Assembly: GCA_902627735.1 (NCBI GenBank)
Contig: CACOKI010000007.1
Span: 1-60,718 of the forward strand
Length of the DNA stretch: 60,718 nt
Origin: an uncultured Pelagibacteraceae bacterium
GTDB taxonomy: Bacteria > Pseudomonadota > Alphaproteobacteria > Pelagibacterales > Pelagibacteraceae
Reading direction: 5' to 3'
Shown: positions 17,203 to 30,574 of the stretch, piece by piece
Layout of the letters: each line of letters starts with the position of its first letter
How positions within the stretch are numbered: the first letter of the stretch is position 1
The notes under the pieces: generated by a model
Told to the model about the DNA's origin: nothing
Databases searched by the model: none
What the model saw: only the letters and a program-made list of their open reading frames with translations
Made by a program: the position numbers and the translations under genes

Positions 17203-18249
17203 TTAAAATCCTAAATTAAATTTGTTACTCTTATTTTTGATTAACATAACTTTAAAAATGTTTCCCATCTGTTTTTCATCTATTAATCTTTGTAACCTAT
17301 AGTAGATATCTGCTTTTTTTAAAAATGGTAGTTTCTTAGATATTATTTCAGCCCTTTCTTTTATACCAACATTAATCAAAAAATTTCTCTGTGTTGCAGT
17401 AAGTTCTTTGAGTCCTCCTATTTTTTTTACTATTCTTTTAAATAAATTAAAATTTATATTGTGAGTTATATCAGAGCTACCGACATTATTTAGGACATTT
17501 GAATATTTTTTATTTGATATCGCTTGAAGTGTATTTTTCATTTTTTCATCAAAATATCCGTAATCTATAATAAGTATTCCCCCATTATTTTTCTTTATGA
17601 TTTTGGAGATAATCTCTAAATATTTAACTCCTAATTCAGAATATTCGATAAAATTTTGTTTATAGCTAATTTGAAATTTGATCTTTTTTTCAAAAGTTTT
17701 CATATTAAATTTTTTATCAAAAAAAAAGGCTCTAGTTTTGTTTTTCATTTTTACATATCTTTCAAACCATGAATTTTCTATTTTAATGAATTGTTTTATT
17801 GCTATTGAGTCAAAAAATTCATTTGCAATAAAAATTGTAGGATTTTTTTTAATTTTATTAATATTAGTTAACCAAATTATACTATTTCCTTTAAGATTTT
17901 TTTTTTGAATTTTTATTAGAAGCGGACTCTTTTCATGAATATAGATATTGCAGGAATTAAAAAAATTAGGAAAATTTTTAAAACTTTCAATTAAAATTTT
18001 CATCATTTCACCATTACCTGCTCCGAGCTCTATTAAATTTAAATTTTTTGGAGAACCTAAATTTTGCCAAAAATTTACAATCCAAACAGCAATCATTTCA
18101 GAAAATAATCTGGAGATATTAGGTGCTGTTGTAAAGTCTCCCTTTTTACCAAAAGGATTTTTTTTCATGTAATATCCTTTTTTTTTATCGTAAAGAGATA
18201 AATTTATATAGTCATCTAGAGGAATACTATTTTTATGTTTTGATTTCAT
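17203..18249 (-). CDS. SAM-dependent methyltransferase, MidA/NDUFAF7 family
   Basis: A DUF185 protein. The N-terminus IPLDDYINLSLYDKKKGYYM followed by KGDFTTAPNISRLFSEMIA is diagnostic of the family, and the SAM-binding loop is NLIELGAGNGEMMKIL. The mitochondrial homologue NDUFAF7 dimethylates an arginine of the complex I subunit NDUFS2. By analogy this protein may act in complex I assembly, which is inference. It overlaps lgt by 17 bases. Confidence 0.88.
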   Translation of the reverse strand: MKSKHKNSIPLDDYINLSLYDKKKGYYMKKNPFGKKGDFTTAPNISRLFSEMIAVWIVNFWQNLGSPKNLNLIELGAGNGEMMKILIESFKNFPNFFNSCNIYIHEKSPLLIKIQKKNLKGNSIIWLTNINKIKKNPTIFIANEFFDSIAIKQFIKIENSWFERYVKMKNKTRAFFFDKKFNMKTFEKKIKFQISYKQNFIEYSELGVKYLEIISKIIKKNNGGILIIDYGYFDEKMKNTLQAISNKKYSNVLNNVGSSDITHNINFNLFKRIVKKIGGLKELTATQRNFLINVGIKERAEIISKKLPFLKKADIYYRLQRLIDEKQMGNIFKVMLIKNKSNKFNLGF

Positions 18250-19009
18250 TTTTTTTAAATATTAAATAAATACCAACAATAAAAAAAATTAAGCTAATAA
18301 TTTGCCCCATAGTTAAATTGAAAAATAAGTATCCCAATTGTTCATCAGGGACTCTAAAAAACTCAACTATAAATCTAAAAAAAGAATAAAAAGTTAAAAA
18401 TATTCCTGAAATTGTTCCTGGAATTTTTAGAAAACCTTTATATCTAAAATAAAGTAAAATTATGAATAGTATTAAACCTTCCAATGCAGCTTCATACAAT
18501 TGAGATGGATGGCGAAATAAATCATCAACTTTAGTAAATTTAACCGCCCAAGGAATTTTTGTCTCGATACCGTAAAGTTCAGAATTAATATAATTAGCTA
18601 TTCTCCCAAAAAAAATACCTATAGGAGAAACTAATGCAACTATATCCAAATATTCAAAAGGATTATGATTATTTTTTTTTGCGAATAAGAATGTTGCCAA
18701 AATCACACCTAAAAGACCACCATGAAATGACATACCTCCTTGCCAAATCATTATTATTTCATTTAGATTTTGTGAATAATAAGCAAAGTTATAAAAAAAA
18801 ACATAGCCTAGTCTACCTCCAATAATTATTCCCAAAATTAAATAAGTTAAATAATCATCAAAATTTTTTTTAATTTTTTCAGTTGAAATAAATATTTTTT
18901 TACTTAAAAACCACCCAATCAATATTCCTGCTATATATGCTAATGAATACCATCTTATTTCAAGCGTGAAAATTTGAAAAGCTACTGGGTCAAAATTATT
19001 AGTGAACAT
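18233..19009 (-). CDS. lgt: Prolipoprotein diacylglyceryl transferase
   Basis: An inner-membrane enzyme that transfers diacylglycerol to the lipobox Cys of prolipoproteins. The multi-pass protein has the conserved HGGLLG segment and the signature GRIANYINSELYG with its essential Arg, followed by HPSQLYEAALEG. At 258 residues it is standard. It starts the minus-strand run lgt-midA-pgeF-prs-rplY-pth-ychF and is divergent from ubiK across 50 AT-only-like bases. Confidence 0.96.
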   Translation of the reverse strand: MFTNNFDPVAFQIFTLEIRWYSLAYIAGILIGWFLSKKIFISTEKIKKNFDDYLTYLILGIIIGGRLGYVFFYNFAYYSQNLNEIIMIWQGGMSFHGGLLGVILATFLFAKKNNHNPFEYLDIVALVSPIGIFFGRIANYINSELYGIETKIPWAVKFTKVDDLFRHPSQLYEAALEGLILFIILLYFRYKGFLKIPGTISGIFLTFYSFFRFIVEFFRVPDEQLGYLFFNLTMGQIISLIFFIVGIYLIFKKNEIKT

Positions 19010-19059
19010 TTTTAATAATAATTATAAATTAAAACTATAATAAGTTATTATATAAATAT

Positions 19060-19311
19060 ATGAAAAATTCAAAAATAGTCATTGATAAACTAGCAAAACT
19101 ATTTGAACAGGGTTTAATTTCATCAAAAGATCTTACGTCAGAGTTATTGACAATATTAAGGTCAAAAAGAGATGAATTGGTATTTAGACTAAAATTAACT
19201 AGTAAAGATGAGTTTGAAGTACTTTCCAAAAGAGTTGAAAACTTGGAAAAAAAAATAGAAAAATTACAAACAAAAAAAAAGTTAAAATCTAAAAAGGTAA
19301 AAAAATCTTAA
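19060..19311 (+). CDS. UbiK/BMFP-family accessory factor
   Basis: A small 83-residue protein. The N-terminal helix IVIDKLAKLFEQGLISSKDL is followed by a C-terminal heptad coiled coil (SKRVENLEKKIEKLQTKKK) and a basic tail. This is the layout of the BMFP/UbiK family, of which E. coli UbiK assists the aerobic ubiquinone-synthesis complex. The FEVLSKRVENLEKKI segment is the best family match. It is divergent from lgt and overlaps the histidine-kinase 3' end by 23 bases. Confidence 0.8.
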   Translation: MKNSKIVIDKLAKLFEQGLISSKDLTSELLTILRSKRDELVFRLKLTSKDEFEVLSKRVENLEKKIEKLQTKKKLKSKKVKKS

Positions 19312-20608
19312 CTCCAAGACCATTCATTTTTGATTTTTCTAAGTTTATATTTCCACCATGCGATCTAATTATATCGGATGCTATAGATAATCCCAAACCG
19401 ACACTTGACTTAGAGTCAGCTCTACCTTTATTTATTTTATAAAATGGTTTAAATACATTATCGTATTCAATTTCTGGTATACCAGGCCCATCATCATCAA
19501 TTTTAATAAATATATTATTATTATTTTTGTTTAGCTCTATATTTACTTTTTTTCCATATTTTAAGGCATTATCTATCAAATTGTTGATACATCTTTTAAT
19601 CAAATTTTTTCTTCCATTAAAATAAATTCTTTCAATTAAATTTGTTGATATATTTTCATTGTCATATTTTTTTATTATTTCGTTAATTAATTCAGTCAAA
19701 TTGAACATTTCATCTTTTTCCTGAAAAGATGATTTTGCGAATTGAAGATATTCATTTAGCATTTTTTGCATTTCATTGATATCTTCAGCCAATTTATCTG
19801 ATAATTCTTTATCTTTTATAAAGGCTATCTGTAATTTCATTCTTGTTAATGGTGTCCTTAAATCATGACTAATTCCAGAGAGCATCTCTGATCTTTGATT
19901 CAAATGTCTAATTATTCTTTTTCGCATTTTATCAAATTCATAACCTGCTTTTCTAATTTCGGAAGCTCCAGAAGGCTTAAATTCTTCTATCTCTTCTCCC
20001 TTACCAAATTTTTCGGCAGCTCTAGCAAGATTTGTTATTGGTCTAGTTTGATTTTTTAAGAATATGAGCGAAATTAAAACCATTATAGATGCTGGAACAG
20101 TAATCCATAAGGCAAATATTCTAGCTGATGAGCTTGTAATTCTATCTCTTGGAACTAAAAATTTAAAATAACCATCCTCATATTTTATTCTTATATCAAT
20201 TAATTCTTTGTAATTTGTTGTATCGAACCAAAAATTTTTTTCATTGAATCTTGATTTTAATTCTCGTCTGAGTGTTCTATCTATAGGACTAAACCATCTT
20301 TCATTATAAATAAAATTAAAATTTTTATCTTTTACATACTCAAAATTCAAATCTTGGTATACAGAAAATAAATTAGTTATTTCCTCTTTTTTATATTCTT
20401 CGTTATTATAGAATTCTAAGAACGTACTCATTTCATTTACAAGAGCTCTAGTCATTCCTTTTGTAGTTTTTATCCAAAGACTATCAAAGAAGACAATTGT
20501 AATTACAAGTTGCAAGAAAATAACTGGTATTGCTACAATTAATAATGCTCTATAAAATAAACTTTTGGGTAGTATATTTTTTATAAATCTATTCAATCCA
20601 TAAAACAT
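19289..20608 (-). CDS. EnvZ-like sensor histidine kinase
   Basis: A two-pass membrane kinase of about 439 residues. A first membrane segment (ALLIVAIPVIFLQLVITIVFF), a periplasmic domain of about 110 residues, a second segment near ALWITVPASIMVLISLIFL, then HAMP, HisKA with the phosphorylated His in SGISHDLRTPLTRMK, and an ATPase domain with DNALKYG and DDGPGIP. I choose the ATG at 20608 (MFYGLNRF), overlapping the regulator by 20 bases and preceded by AGGA. An upstream in-frame start at 20662 would overlap by 74. Its partner is the OmpR-type regulator just upstream. Confidence 0.88.
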   Translation of the reverse strand: MFYGLNRFIKNILPKSLFYRALLIVAIPVIFLQLVITIVFFDSLWIKTTKGMTRALVNEMSTFLEFYNNEEYKKEEITNLFSVYQDLNFEYVKDKNFNFIYNERWFSPIDRTLRRELKSRFNEKNFWFDTTNYKELIDIRIKYEDGYFKFLVPRDRITSSSARIFALWITVPASIMVLISLIFLKNQTRPITNLARAAEKFGKGEEIEEFKPSGASEIRKAGYEFDKMRKRIIRHLNQRSEMLSGISHDLRTPLTRMKLQIAFIKDKELSDKLAEDINEMQKMLNEYLQFAKSSFQEKDEMFNLTELINEIIKKYDNENISTNLIERIYFNGRKNLIKRCINNLIDNALKYGKKVNIELNKNNNNIFIKIDDDGPGIPEIEYDNVFKPFYKINKGRADSKSSVGLGLSIASDIIRSHGGNINLEKSKMNGLGVKIFLPF

Positions 20609-21266
20609 ATCCTGCACCTCTATTAGTTTGTAAAAATTTTGGTTTTTTTGGATCAGACTCAATTTTTTTTCTTAATCTGGTAATTATTACATCAATAGAT
20701 CTTTCTTTATCTAAATCTATCAGTTTGCCAATATCTTCTCTTGAAAAGGTTTTACCTGGGTTATTAATCATCTTTTCTAATATTAATTTTTCTGTCTTAT
20801 TAATTTTAAATTCTTTGTTATTTTTAGAAATTAAAAGTTTATTAAGATCAATTTTAACCGTCTCAAATTCAATAACTCTTTTAGAATTTATTTTTTTTGT
20901 TTTACTAAGAATATTTTTGATTCGAAGAATTAATTCTTTAGGTTCAAATGGTTTTGGTAAGTAATCATCAGCACCAATTTCTAAGCCCTCTATTCTTTCA
21001 TCAGGATTTCCTTTAGCAGTTAATAATATTATTGGTGTTTCCAATTCTTTTTTTTTTTCATTTATGAAATCCAAACCGCTTTTGCCTGGCATCATAATAT
21101 CTAAGATTATTAAATCGAATTCAATTACCTTAATTTTTTCTATTGCATCTTCTGCACTATTAGCAGTAGTAACCAAATAATCATTTTCATTAAGATATTT
21201 TTTTACTAAAGATCGAATTCCATCATCGTCATCTACAACTAATATATGTGCTTTAAATTTATCCAT
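20589..21266 (-). CDS. OmpR-family response regulator
   Basis: A 225-residue regulator. The receiver domain has the acidic pocket VVDDDDG, the phosphorylated Asp in LIILDIMMPG, the Thr of LLTAKG and the Lys of PKPFEPKEL. The C-terminal winged-helix DNA-binding domain includes RSIDVIITRLRKKIESDP and QTNRGAGYVLW. It overlaps MarR (8 bases) upstream and the kinase (20 bases) downstream, so all three are probably translated together. The signal sensed is unknown; EnvZ/OmpR in other bacteria respond to osmolarity and acid. Confidence 0.92.
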   Translation of the reverse strand: MDKFKAHILVVDDDDGIRSLVKKYLNENDYLVTTANSAEDAIEKIKVIEFDLIILDIMMPGKSGLDFINEKKKELETPIILLTAKGNPDERIEGLEIGADDYLPKPFEPKELILRIKNILSKTKKINSKRVIEFETVKIDLNKLLISKNNKEFKINKTEKLILEKMINNPGKTFSREDIGKLIDLDKERSIDVIITRLRKKIESDPKKPKFLQTNRGAGYVLWIE

Positions 21267-21696
21267 TAATAATTTTTTTTAATACATTATCAAAATTAAT
21301 AACCTCTTCTGAGCTTGAATTTAACAAAGCATTGTAAATCCTTTTTTTTTGTATCTCAAAAATTTCATCAAATATTTTTTTACCTTTTTCGTTTAAAAAA
21401 GCATGTTTTACTCGTGAGTCTTTATTATCTTTTTCAAAATTTATAATCTCTAATTTTGAAAGGTCTTTCAAAACTCTATTCAAACTTTGTTTTGTTACTT
21501 TTAATTTAGCCATTAATTCAGAAATTGAGATACCCTCATACATAGATAATAAGTGAATAACTTTTTGATGAGCTAGCCCTAAAGAATATTTACTAAGGAC
21601 TTTTTTAGAATCTGAAAATGTTTCCCTGTAACTTAAGAATAATTTTTCGATTAGCTCTTTTAATTGATCATCTTTGAGATATAAGAGTTCTTTCAT
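21259..21696 (-). CDS. MarR-family transcriptional regulator
   Basis: A 145-residue winged-helix protein. The recognition region reads ISISELMAKLKVTKQSLNRVLKDLSKLEII, followed by a wing with DNKDSRVKHAFLNEKGK, typical of MarR. Ligand and target are not readable. It leads the marR-ompR-envZ run and lies head-to-head with ilvE across 63 bases that contain a strong ilvE promoter, so it may regulate itself or ilvE. Confidence 0.87.
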   Translation of the reverse strand: MKELLYLKDDQLKELIEKLFLSYRETFSDSKKVLSKYSLGLAHQKVIHLLSMYEGISISELMAKLKVTKQSLNRVLKDLSKLEIINFEKDNKDSRVKHAFLNEKGKKIFDEIFEIQKKRIYNALLNSSSEEVINFDNVLKKIING

Positions 21697-21711
21697 TATA
21701 GGTAAGTTATA

Positions 21712-21740
21712 TTGACATATTATAGATACAAAGATATTTT
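21712..21740 (+). promoter_or_regulatory. Predicted ilvE promoter
   Basis: A perfect -35 TTGACA (21712-21717), a 17-base spacer and -10 TATTTT (21735-21740) precede the ilvE ATG by 19 bases, predicting a leader of about 13 bases. On the minus strand a TATAAT (21724-21719) lies within the spacer but lacks a good -35, so a back-to-back promoter for the MarR gene is only possible. Activity is inferred. Confidence 0.5.
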
Positions 21741-21759
21741 TCAGTAAGAATTTTTTTCA

Positions 21760-22641
21760 ATGATACCTTACGATAAAAGATCTGGTAAAATATGGTACAA
21801 TGGCGAATTAGTAGATTGGTCAGATGTCAAACTTCATGTTTTGAGCCATGGTTTGCATTATGCAAGTTGCGTTTTTGAGGGAGAAAGAGTTTACGATGGT
21901 TCCATATTTAAGCTGGAGGAACATACTTCAAGATTATTTCACTCAGCAAGAAGAATGGGTTTTGAAATTCCATATAGCGAAGATGAAATCAATTCAGCAA
22001 GTAAAAATATTATTCTAAATCAAAAAGTTGAGAATGGTTATGTGAGACCTGTTGCATGGAGAGGAAGTGAGATGATGGCTATTTCTGCTCAGCAAACAAA
22101 AATACATGTTGCAATTGCAACTTGGGAATGGGGTTCGTATTTTGATCCTAAACTTAAAGTTGAAGGAATAAGATTAAATATTTCAAGCTGGAGAAGACCT
22201 GCTCCAGACACAATTCCATGGGATACTAAAGCATCAGGTCTTTATATGATTTGTACATTATCAAAACATGAAGCAGAAAAACAAGGTTACACAGATTCTT
22301 TAATGCTAGATCATGAGGGAAATGTTGCTGAGGCAACTGGAGCGAATATTTTTTTTAAAGATAAAAATGGAGAATTACATACGCCAATACCAGATTCATT
22401 CTTAGACGGTATTACAAGAAGAACTGTAATAGAAATAGCAAAATCAAAAAATATTAAAGTTCATGAGAGAAAAATAAATCCTAAAGAGCTTTCAAATTTT
22501 GTTGGATGTTTTTTAACAGGAACAGCAGCAGAGGTAACACCAGTGTCATGCATTGCTGATTTTAAATTTAAAGTTTGTAAAATGATTATCGACCTAAATG
22601 AGAGTTATCAGTCTCTAGTAAAAAAGAAAAAAGCAGCCTAA
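21760..22641 (+). CDS. ilvE: Branched-chain amino acid aminotransferase
   Basis: A fold-type IV PLP aminotransferase catalysing the last step of Ile, Val and Leu synthesis and the reverse reaction. Seen motifs are HVLSHGLHYASCVFEGERVY, RPVAWRGSEMM, the PLP Lys in WDTKASGLYM, and the class signature EATGANIFF to FLDGITRRTVIEIA. At 293 residues it is normal. It runs alone on the plus strand from its own promoter and ends with a 4-base convergent overlap with pgsA. Confidence 0.93.
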   Translation: MIPYDKRSGKIWYNGELVDWSDVKLHVLSHGLHYASCVFEGERVYDGSIFKLEEHTSRLFHSARRMGFEIPYSEDEINSASKNIILNQKVENGYVRPVAWRGSEMMAISAQQTKIHVAIATWEWGSYFDPKLKVEGIRLNISSWRRPAPDTIPWDTKASGLYMICTLSKHEAEKQGYTDSLMLDHEGNVAEATGANIFFKDKNGELHTPIPDSFLDGITRRTVIEIAKSKNIKVHERKINPKELSNFVGCFLTGTAAEVTPVSCIADFKFKVCKMIIDLNESYQSLVKKKKAA

Positions 22642-23222
22642 TCTTTGCTATCTTCTGATATAGCATGATCAATACCTTTACGCATATATTCGTATCCTGT
22701 AAAAAGAGTCAGAGCTGCAGATAACCATAAAAGTATAATTCCAATCGTTTGAGCATTGTAATCTTGAAAATTTATAATTTTATTTCCAGTATCTCCAGAA
22801 AGCAAAAGAGCAATAGAAATCATTTGTAAAACAGTTTTAAGTTTTGCTAAGTTAGACACAGGAAGTTTTATTTTTCCTTTGGCTAAAAATTCTCTTAAAC
22901 CAGAAATTAAAATTTCTCTTGTTAAGATTATTATTGCCGCAATCACTTCATAGTTACGAATTGTTCCATCCATCACTAAAAGAATAAGGGCTGTAGCTAT
23001 AATAATTTTATCAGCAATAGGATCTAATAATTCACCAAGTTTTGACTCTTCTCCAAGAAATCTAGCCAACATTCCATCTAAAAAATCAGTAAATGAAGCT
23101 ACTATGAATAAAATCAATGCAGTTAAATCTCCATAGAAACCTGGCAAATAAAAAGCTAAAACAAAAAAAGGAACAATTAAAATTCTTCCAATAGTTAGAA
23201 TATTTGGTATTTTTTTAAGCAT
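22638..23222 (-). CDS. pgsA: CDP-diacylglycerol-glycerol-3-phosphate 3-phosphatidyltransferase
   Basis: Makes phosphatidylglycerophosphate, the precursor of phosphatidylglycerol and cardiolipin. The CDP-alcohol phosphotransferase motif is complete: DFLDGMLAR followed by GELLDPIADK with the conserved Asp residues. Several membrane helices follow over 194 residues. It starts six bases after the uvrC stop; uvrC-pgsA is a widespread neighbour pair. Confidence 0.95.
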   Translation of the reverse strand: MLKKIPNILTIGRILIVPFFVLAFYLPGFYGDLTALILFIVASFTDFLDGMLARFLGEESKLGELLDPIADKIIIATALILLVMDGTIRNYEVIAAIIILTREILISGLREFLAKGKIKLPVSNLAKLKTVLQMISIALLLSGDTGNKIINFQDYNAQTIGIILLWLSAALTLFTGYEYMRKGIDHAISEDSKD

Positions 23223-23228
23223 ATTTTT

Positions 23229-25064
23229 TTATTCGTGAAAGAAATTATATATCTTTTTTGCAACTTTTTCCTCTACGCCCTCCACAGATTTAATCTCATC
23301 TAAGCTCGCAGACTCAACAGCTCTTGCGGAGCCAAAATGATTTAATAATGCTCTTTTTCTAATAGAACCTATACCTTCAATTTGATCAAGCAATGACTTG
23401 CTAATTCCTTTTTTTCTTTTTGCTCTATGAGCACTTATTGCAAATCTATGGGCTTCATCACGTATTCTTTGTAAAAAAAATAAAGTAGGGTCATTCTTAG
23501 AAAATTTATATTCTTTACCGTCATGAAAAAAAGTCTCATTTCCACTATTTCTAAATTTACCTTTTGCTATAGCTATAACCGGTATTTCATTTAGCCCTAA
23601 TTCATTGAGTGTTTCTCTTGCTGATGAATATTGACCCTTACCACCATCAATAAGCACAAGATCTGGAAAGGTTAAGAAATTTCCTTTTTCCTGTATCGCT
23701 CGTTTGAACCTTCTGCTCAAGACCTCTCTAATCATACCATAGTCGTCCTGTTTGAAGTTTTCGTTTTTTATATTAAATTTTCTATATCTTTTTTTGATAA
23801 AACCCTCTTCCCCATAAGTTATCAGAGCACCAACGCTGTTTGTTCCTTGAATATGACTGTTATCATAAACTTCAATAAGACTTACAGTATTATCAATTTT
23901 AAATTTTTTTGAAACCTCATCTAGTAATTCTCTATTATTTTGACTTTCATAAAGATTTCTATTCAAACTATTTTTAGCATTTTTAATTGCTAAATTGATA
24001 ACCTTTAGTTTTGATCCTTTCTTTGCAATAGAAATACTAATCTGTTTACCTTCTTTTTTTGAGAGAGTTTTTTCTATTAATTTTTTTTCTTTAATATCTT
24101 CACTCAGAATTATTGATCTTGGAACTGCTTTATTTTCATAAAACTGTGATACAAAAGAATTCAAAATGTTGCTTAATTTTTCTTCAGGATCATGTTTTGG
24201 AAAAAAAGCTTGATTTCCCCAATTTTGTTTTGATCTATAGAAAAATACTTGAATACAAGTTTTTCCAGATTCTTTATACCCAGCTATTACGTCTGCCTCA
24301 GTTAAATTTACATCACTTATAGTTAAAGAAGACTGAATAATATTTAAAGATTTAATTTTATCTCTTATTATTGCAGCTTTCTCAAAATCTAATTCTTCAC
24401 TAGCATTTTCCATTTGAGAAGAAAGAGTTTGCTGTATTTTTCTTGATCTACCTTTACTTAAAAATTCATCTGCAGCCTCTACTAGTTTTGCATAATCATT
24501 TTTGTCTATCTTTCCTCCGCAAGGACCAGCACATCTCTTTAAAAAATAATTAAAGCAAGTTTTATCTCCTGCTTCCACTTGTTTATCAGTACATGATCTT
24601 ATTAAGAATATACGCTGAAGAGTTTTAATAGCACTATTCACTGCAAGAGAGCTCGCAAATGGTCCATAATATTTTCCAGGTTTATTTTTTGCTCCTCTGT
24701 GTCTTTCGATTCTTGGAAATTCATGATCTGAGATAAATATATATGGAAAAGATTTATCATCTTTAAGCAATATATTAAATTTAGGTTTGTGTTTTTTAAT
24801 TAAGTTTGCTTCTAGCAATAGGGCCTCACTTTCATTAGTTGTAGTTGTGATTTCAAGCTTTTCAGTTTGAGACAACATCCTCTCAGTTCTAATGATATGA
24901 TTTCTCTCTGAAACATAACTCTTTAAACGATTGGGAAGATTTTTAGCTTTTCCAACATACAAGATTTCGTTTTTAGAGTTTAGCATTCTATAAACCCCAG
25001 GGAGCTTTGGTATTAAAGGTAACTCTTTTTTGATTATTTCTTTTCCAGCTTCAGGACTTAACAT
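23229..25064 (-). CDS. uvrC: Excinuclease ABC subunit C
   Basis: The dual-incision nuclease of nucleotide excision repair. The N-terminal GIY-YIG domain contains [20 protein letters not shown]. The Cys-rich middle is RSCTDKQ to [15 protein letters not shown], and the UVR motif is [15 protein letters not shown]. The C-terminal RNase H-like domain has [18 protein letters not shown] and [10 protein letters not shown], and paired HhH motifs end the protein. At 611 residues it is full length. It overlaps folB by 14 bases, in the same run as uvrB. Confidence 0.97.
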   Translation of the reverse strand: MLSPEAGKEIIKKELPLIPKLPGVYRMLNSKNEILYVGKAKNLPNRLKSYVSERNHIIRTERMLSQTEKLEITTTTNESEALLLEANLIKKHKPKFNILLKDDKSFPYIFISDHEFPRIERHRGAKNKPGKYYGPFASSLAVNSAIKTLQRIFLIRSCTDKQVEAGDKTCFNYFLKRCAGPCGGKIDKNDYAKLVEAADEFLSKGRSRKIQQTLSSQMENASEELDFEKAAIIRDKIKSLNIIQSSLTISDVNLTEADVIAGYKESGKTCIQVFFYRSKQNWGNQAFFPKHDPEEKLSNILNSFVSQFYENKAVPRSIILSEDIKEKKLIEKTLSKKEGKQISISIAKKGSKLKVINLAIKNAKNSLNRNLYESQNNRELLDEVSKKFKIDNTVSLIEVYDNSHIQGTNSVGALITYGEEGFIKKRYRKFNIKNENFKQDDYGMIREVLSRRFKRAIQEKGNFLTFPDLVLIDGGKGQYSSARETLNELGLNEIPVIAIAKGKFRNSGNETFFHDGKEYKFSKNDPTLFFLQRIRDEAHRFAISAHRAKRKKGISKSLLDQIEGIGSIRKRALLNHFGSARAVESASLDEIKSVEGVEEKVAKKIYNFFHE

Positions 25065-25476
25065 GGCTTCTTATTTTAGAAATTTGTATTCCAACTGACG
25101 AACAATCTTTGAGAATTTCTAATTTTTCAATTTTCAGCATAATTTTACCAATTCTTTTATCTTTAAATAATTCATCAAAAACTGCTTCAGCCAAAGTTTC
25201 TAAAAAATTGTAATGTTTCTTTTTGACAAGTTTTTTAATTAATTTTACAATTGTTCCATAATTTACGATTGATTTTAAATCTTTATCATTTGATGGCTTC
25301 TTATCTTGATAGTCTATTTCAAGACTAAATTTTACTTTTTGAGAATTCTCTTTTTCAAAATCGTAATACCCAAGTTTTAAGTCTAAAATTAACTCATTAA
25401 TTAATATCTTTTTCTCGTAATTAAATAAGCTTTTGGCTTTATCTATTTTAACTACTTTGAGATTATTTTTTTTCAC
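25051..25476 (-). CDS. folB: Dihydroneopterin aldolase-family protein
   Basis: A 141-residue T-fold protein of folate synthesis, or the related 7,8-dihydroneopterin epimerase. Family features are the domain opening [20 protein letters not shown] with its conserved Glu, [12 protein letters not shown], the substrate-anchoring Glu in [10 protein letters not shown], and the Lys in KIEKLEIL. The N-terminus has about 25 extra residues relative to E. coli FolB. It is translationally coupled to a PTR1-like reductase upstream (4-base overlap), supporting a pterin role. Confidence 0.82.
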   Translation of the reverse strand: MKKNNLKVVKIDKAKSLFNYEKKILINELILDLKLGYYDFEKENSQKVKFSLEIDYQDKKPSNDKDLKSIVNYGTIVKLIKKLVKKKHYNFLETLAEAVFDELFKDKRIGKIMLKIEKLEILKDCSSVGIQISKIRSHVKS

Positions 25477-26209
25477 TCTTTTCCTCTAATTATATCAGGT
25501 GTTTGCCAATTTAAGCTTTGACCACTATCTATAGCTAAAACTTGTCCTGTAATAGAACTGTTTTTAATAAAAAAGTCAACTGCATTACAAATCTCATTTA
25601 CATCAACTTGTTGTTTTAGTGGAGTTGCTAAATATTGACTTTTAAAGTGTTTTTCAGATTGTCTTTTATTTTTAATAGTTGGTCCAGGTGCTATTCCATT
25701 AACTCGTATGTTAGGCGAAAGGCTCATCGCACTAGTTTTAGTTAAAGTATATAGACCTGTTTTACTTAATGTGTATGAGAAGAAATATGGTGTTAATTTA
25801 AATATTCTTTGATCAATTATATTGATTATATTGTTATTTCTACCTCTGACATTTTTTGAAAATTCTTTTGATAAAAGAGCAGGGGCTTTAAGATTAGTTG
25901 AAATATGCTTTTCCCAACTTTTAGAGCTAAAATTTTCTAATTTATCGTTTTCAAATAATGAGGCATTATTTATTAAGCAGTCAAAAAATTTCATTTTTGA
26001 TTTTGAGAATTTGATTATCTTATGAATATCACTTTCTTTACTTAAATCTGCACTTACTAAATGAACTTTAGTGCCTAATCTTTGTAGCTTTTTTTTTAAA
26101 TCTTCTGCTTTAGATTTTGATTTATTAAAATGAATTGTTAACTCTATATTTTGACCAGATAATTTCTTAGCAATCGCAGCACCTATTCTAGTAGCTCCAC
26201 CAGTAATAA

Positions 26210-26228
<19 letters not shown>
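25473..26228 (-). CDS. SDR oxidoreductase, pteridine reductase (PTR1/FolM) type
   Basis: A 251-residue short-chain dehydrogenase. The cofactor loop [12 protein letters not shown] has the Arg typical of NADPH-using pteridine reductases, and CLINNAS follows. In place of the usual catalytic Ser it has D139, then Y152 and K156. The spacing (13 and 4) is the same as D181-Y194-K198 of Leishmania PTR1. The likely substrate is a dihydropterin or dihydrofolate, supported by the adjacent folB. It overlaps the uvrB end by 19 bases and folB by 4. Confidence 0.78.
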
Positions 26229-29608
<3,380 letters not shown>

Positions 29609-30553
29609 TTAGTGAGCTAAAAACTTTTCAGCCTCTAAGGCCGCCATACATCCCATTCCAGCTGCAGTGACTGCTTGTCTAAATGTTTTATCTTTGACAT
29701 CACCAGCTGCATAAATACCAGGTATATTTGTTTCTGTTGAGTCTGGTTTAGTTATTAAATATCCTTCATTATCCATATCTAATTGGTTTTTAAATAGTTG
29801 TGTAGCTGGATCATGGCCTATTGCGATAAACAAACCATCTATTTTTAATTCACTAATGTTATTTGTTTTAACATTCTTTATTTTTATACCTTTTACATTT
29901 TTAGGTTCTTTATCACCAACAACATCCTCAATTACAGAGTCCCAAATGATTTCAATTTTTTTATTTTCCATTAATTTCTTTTGAAGCATTTTTTCAGCCC
30001 TCAAACTATCTCTCCTGTGGATCAATTTTACTTTTGATGCAAATTTTGTTAAGAACATTGCTTCTTCAACAGCTGCATTACCACCACCTACAACTGCAAC
30101 TTCTTTATTCTTAAAAAAGAAACCATCACATGTAGCACATGCTGAAACTCCAAATCCTCTAAATTCTTGTTCAGATTTTAAATTCAACCATCTTGCTTGG
30201 GCACCAGTCGAAATAATTATACTATCAGCTGTATATTTTTGACCGCTATCCCCAATTGCTTCAAAAGGTTTTGATTTTAAATTTACCGAAGCTATATGAT
30301 CTTCAATCATTTCAGTTCCAACAGCTTTAGCTTGATCTTTCATCTGGTCCATAAGCCAAGGACCTTGGATAACATCAGCAAAACCAGGATAATTTTCAAC
30401 GTCAGTAGTAGTAGTTAATTGTCCACCAGGAGCTGAACCGTAAACTAAAATTGGACTAAGCATTGCTCTAGCAGCATAAACTGCAGCAGTGTATCCGGCC
30501 GGACCGGATCCAATTATTAACACTTTTGTGTGTTTAGTTGGATTTTGACTCAT
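29609..30553 (-). CDS. trxB: Thioredoxin reductase
   Basis: An NADPH-dependent flavoprotein that reduces thioredoxin. The FAD loop is IIGSGPAGYTAAVYAARA, the redox disulfide is CATC (in ACATCDGFFF), the NADPH loop is VVGGGNAAVEEA, and the C-terminal FAD motif is GIYAAGDV. At 314 residues it is standard. It is divergent from the ELM1 gene with 21 bases between starts and ends flush against aspC. Confidence 0.96.
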   Translation of the reverse strand: MSQNPTKHTKVLIIGSGPAGYTAAVYAARAMLSPILVYGSAPGGQLTTTTDVENYPGFADVIQGPWLMDQMKDQAKAVGTEMIEDHIASVNLKSKPFEAIGDSGQKYTADSIIISTGAQARWLNLKSEQEFRGFGVSACATCDGFFFKNKEVAVVGGGNAAVEEAMFLTKFASKVKLIHRRDSLRAEKMLQKKLMENKKIEIIWDSVIEDVVGDKEPKNVKGIKIKNVKTNNISELKIDGLFIAIGHDPATQLFKNQLDMDNEGYLITKPDSTETNIPGIYAAGDVKDKTFRQAVTAAGMGCMAALEAEKFLAH

Positions 30554-30574
30554 ATGAAAGCTATATAGTAATTA

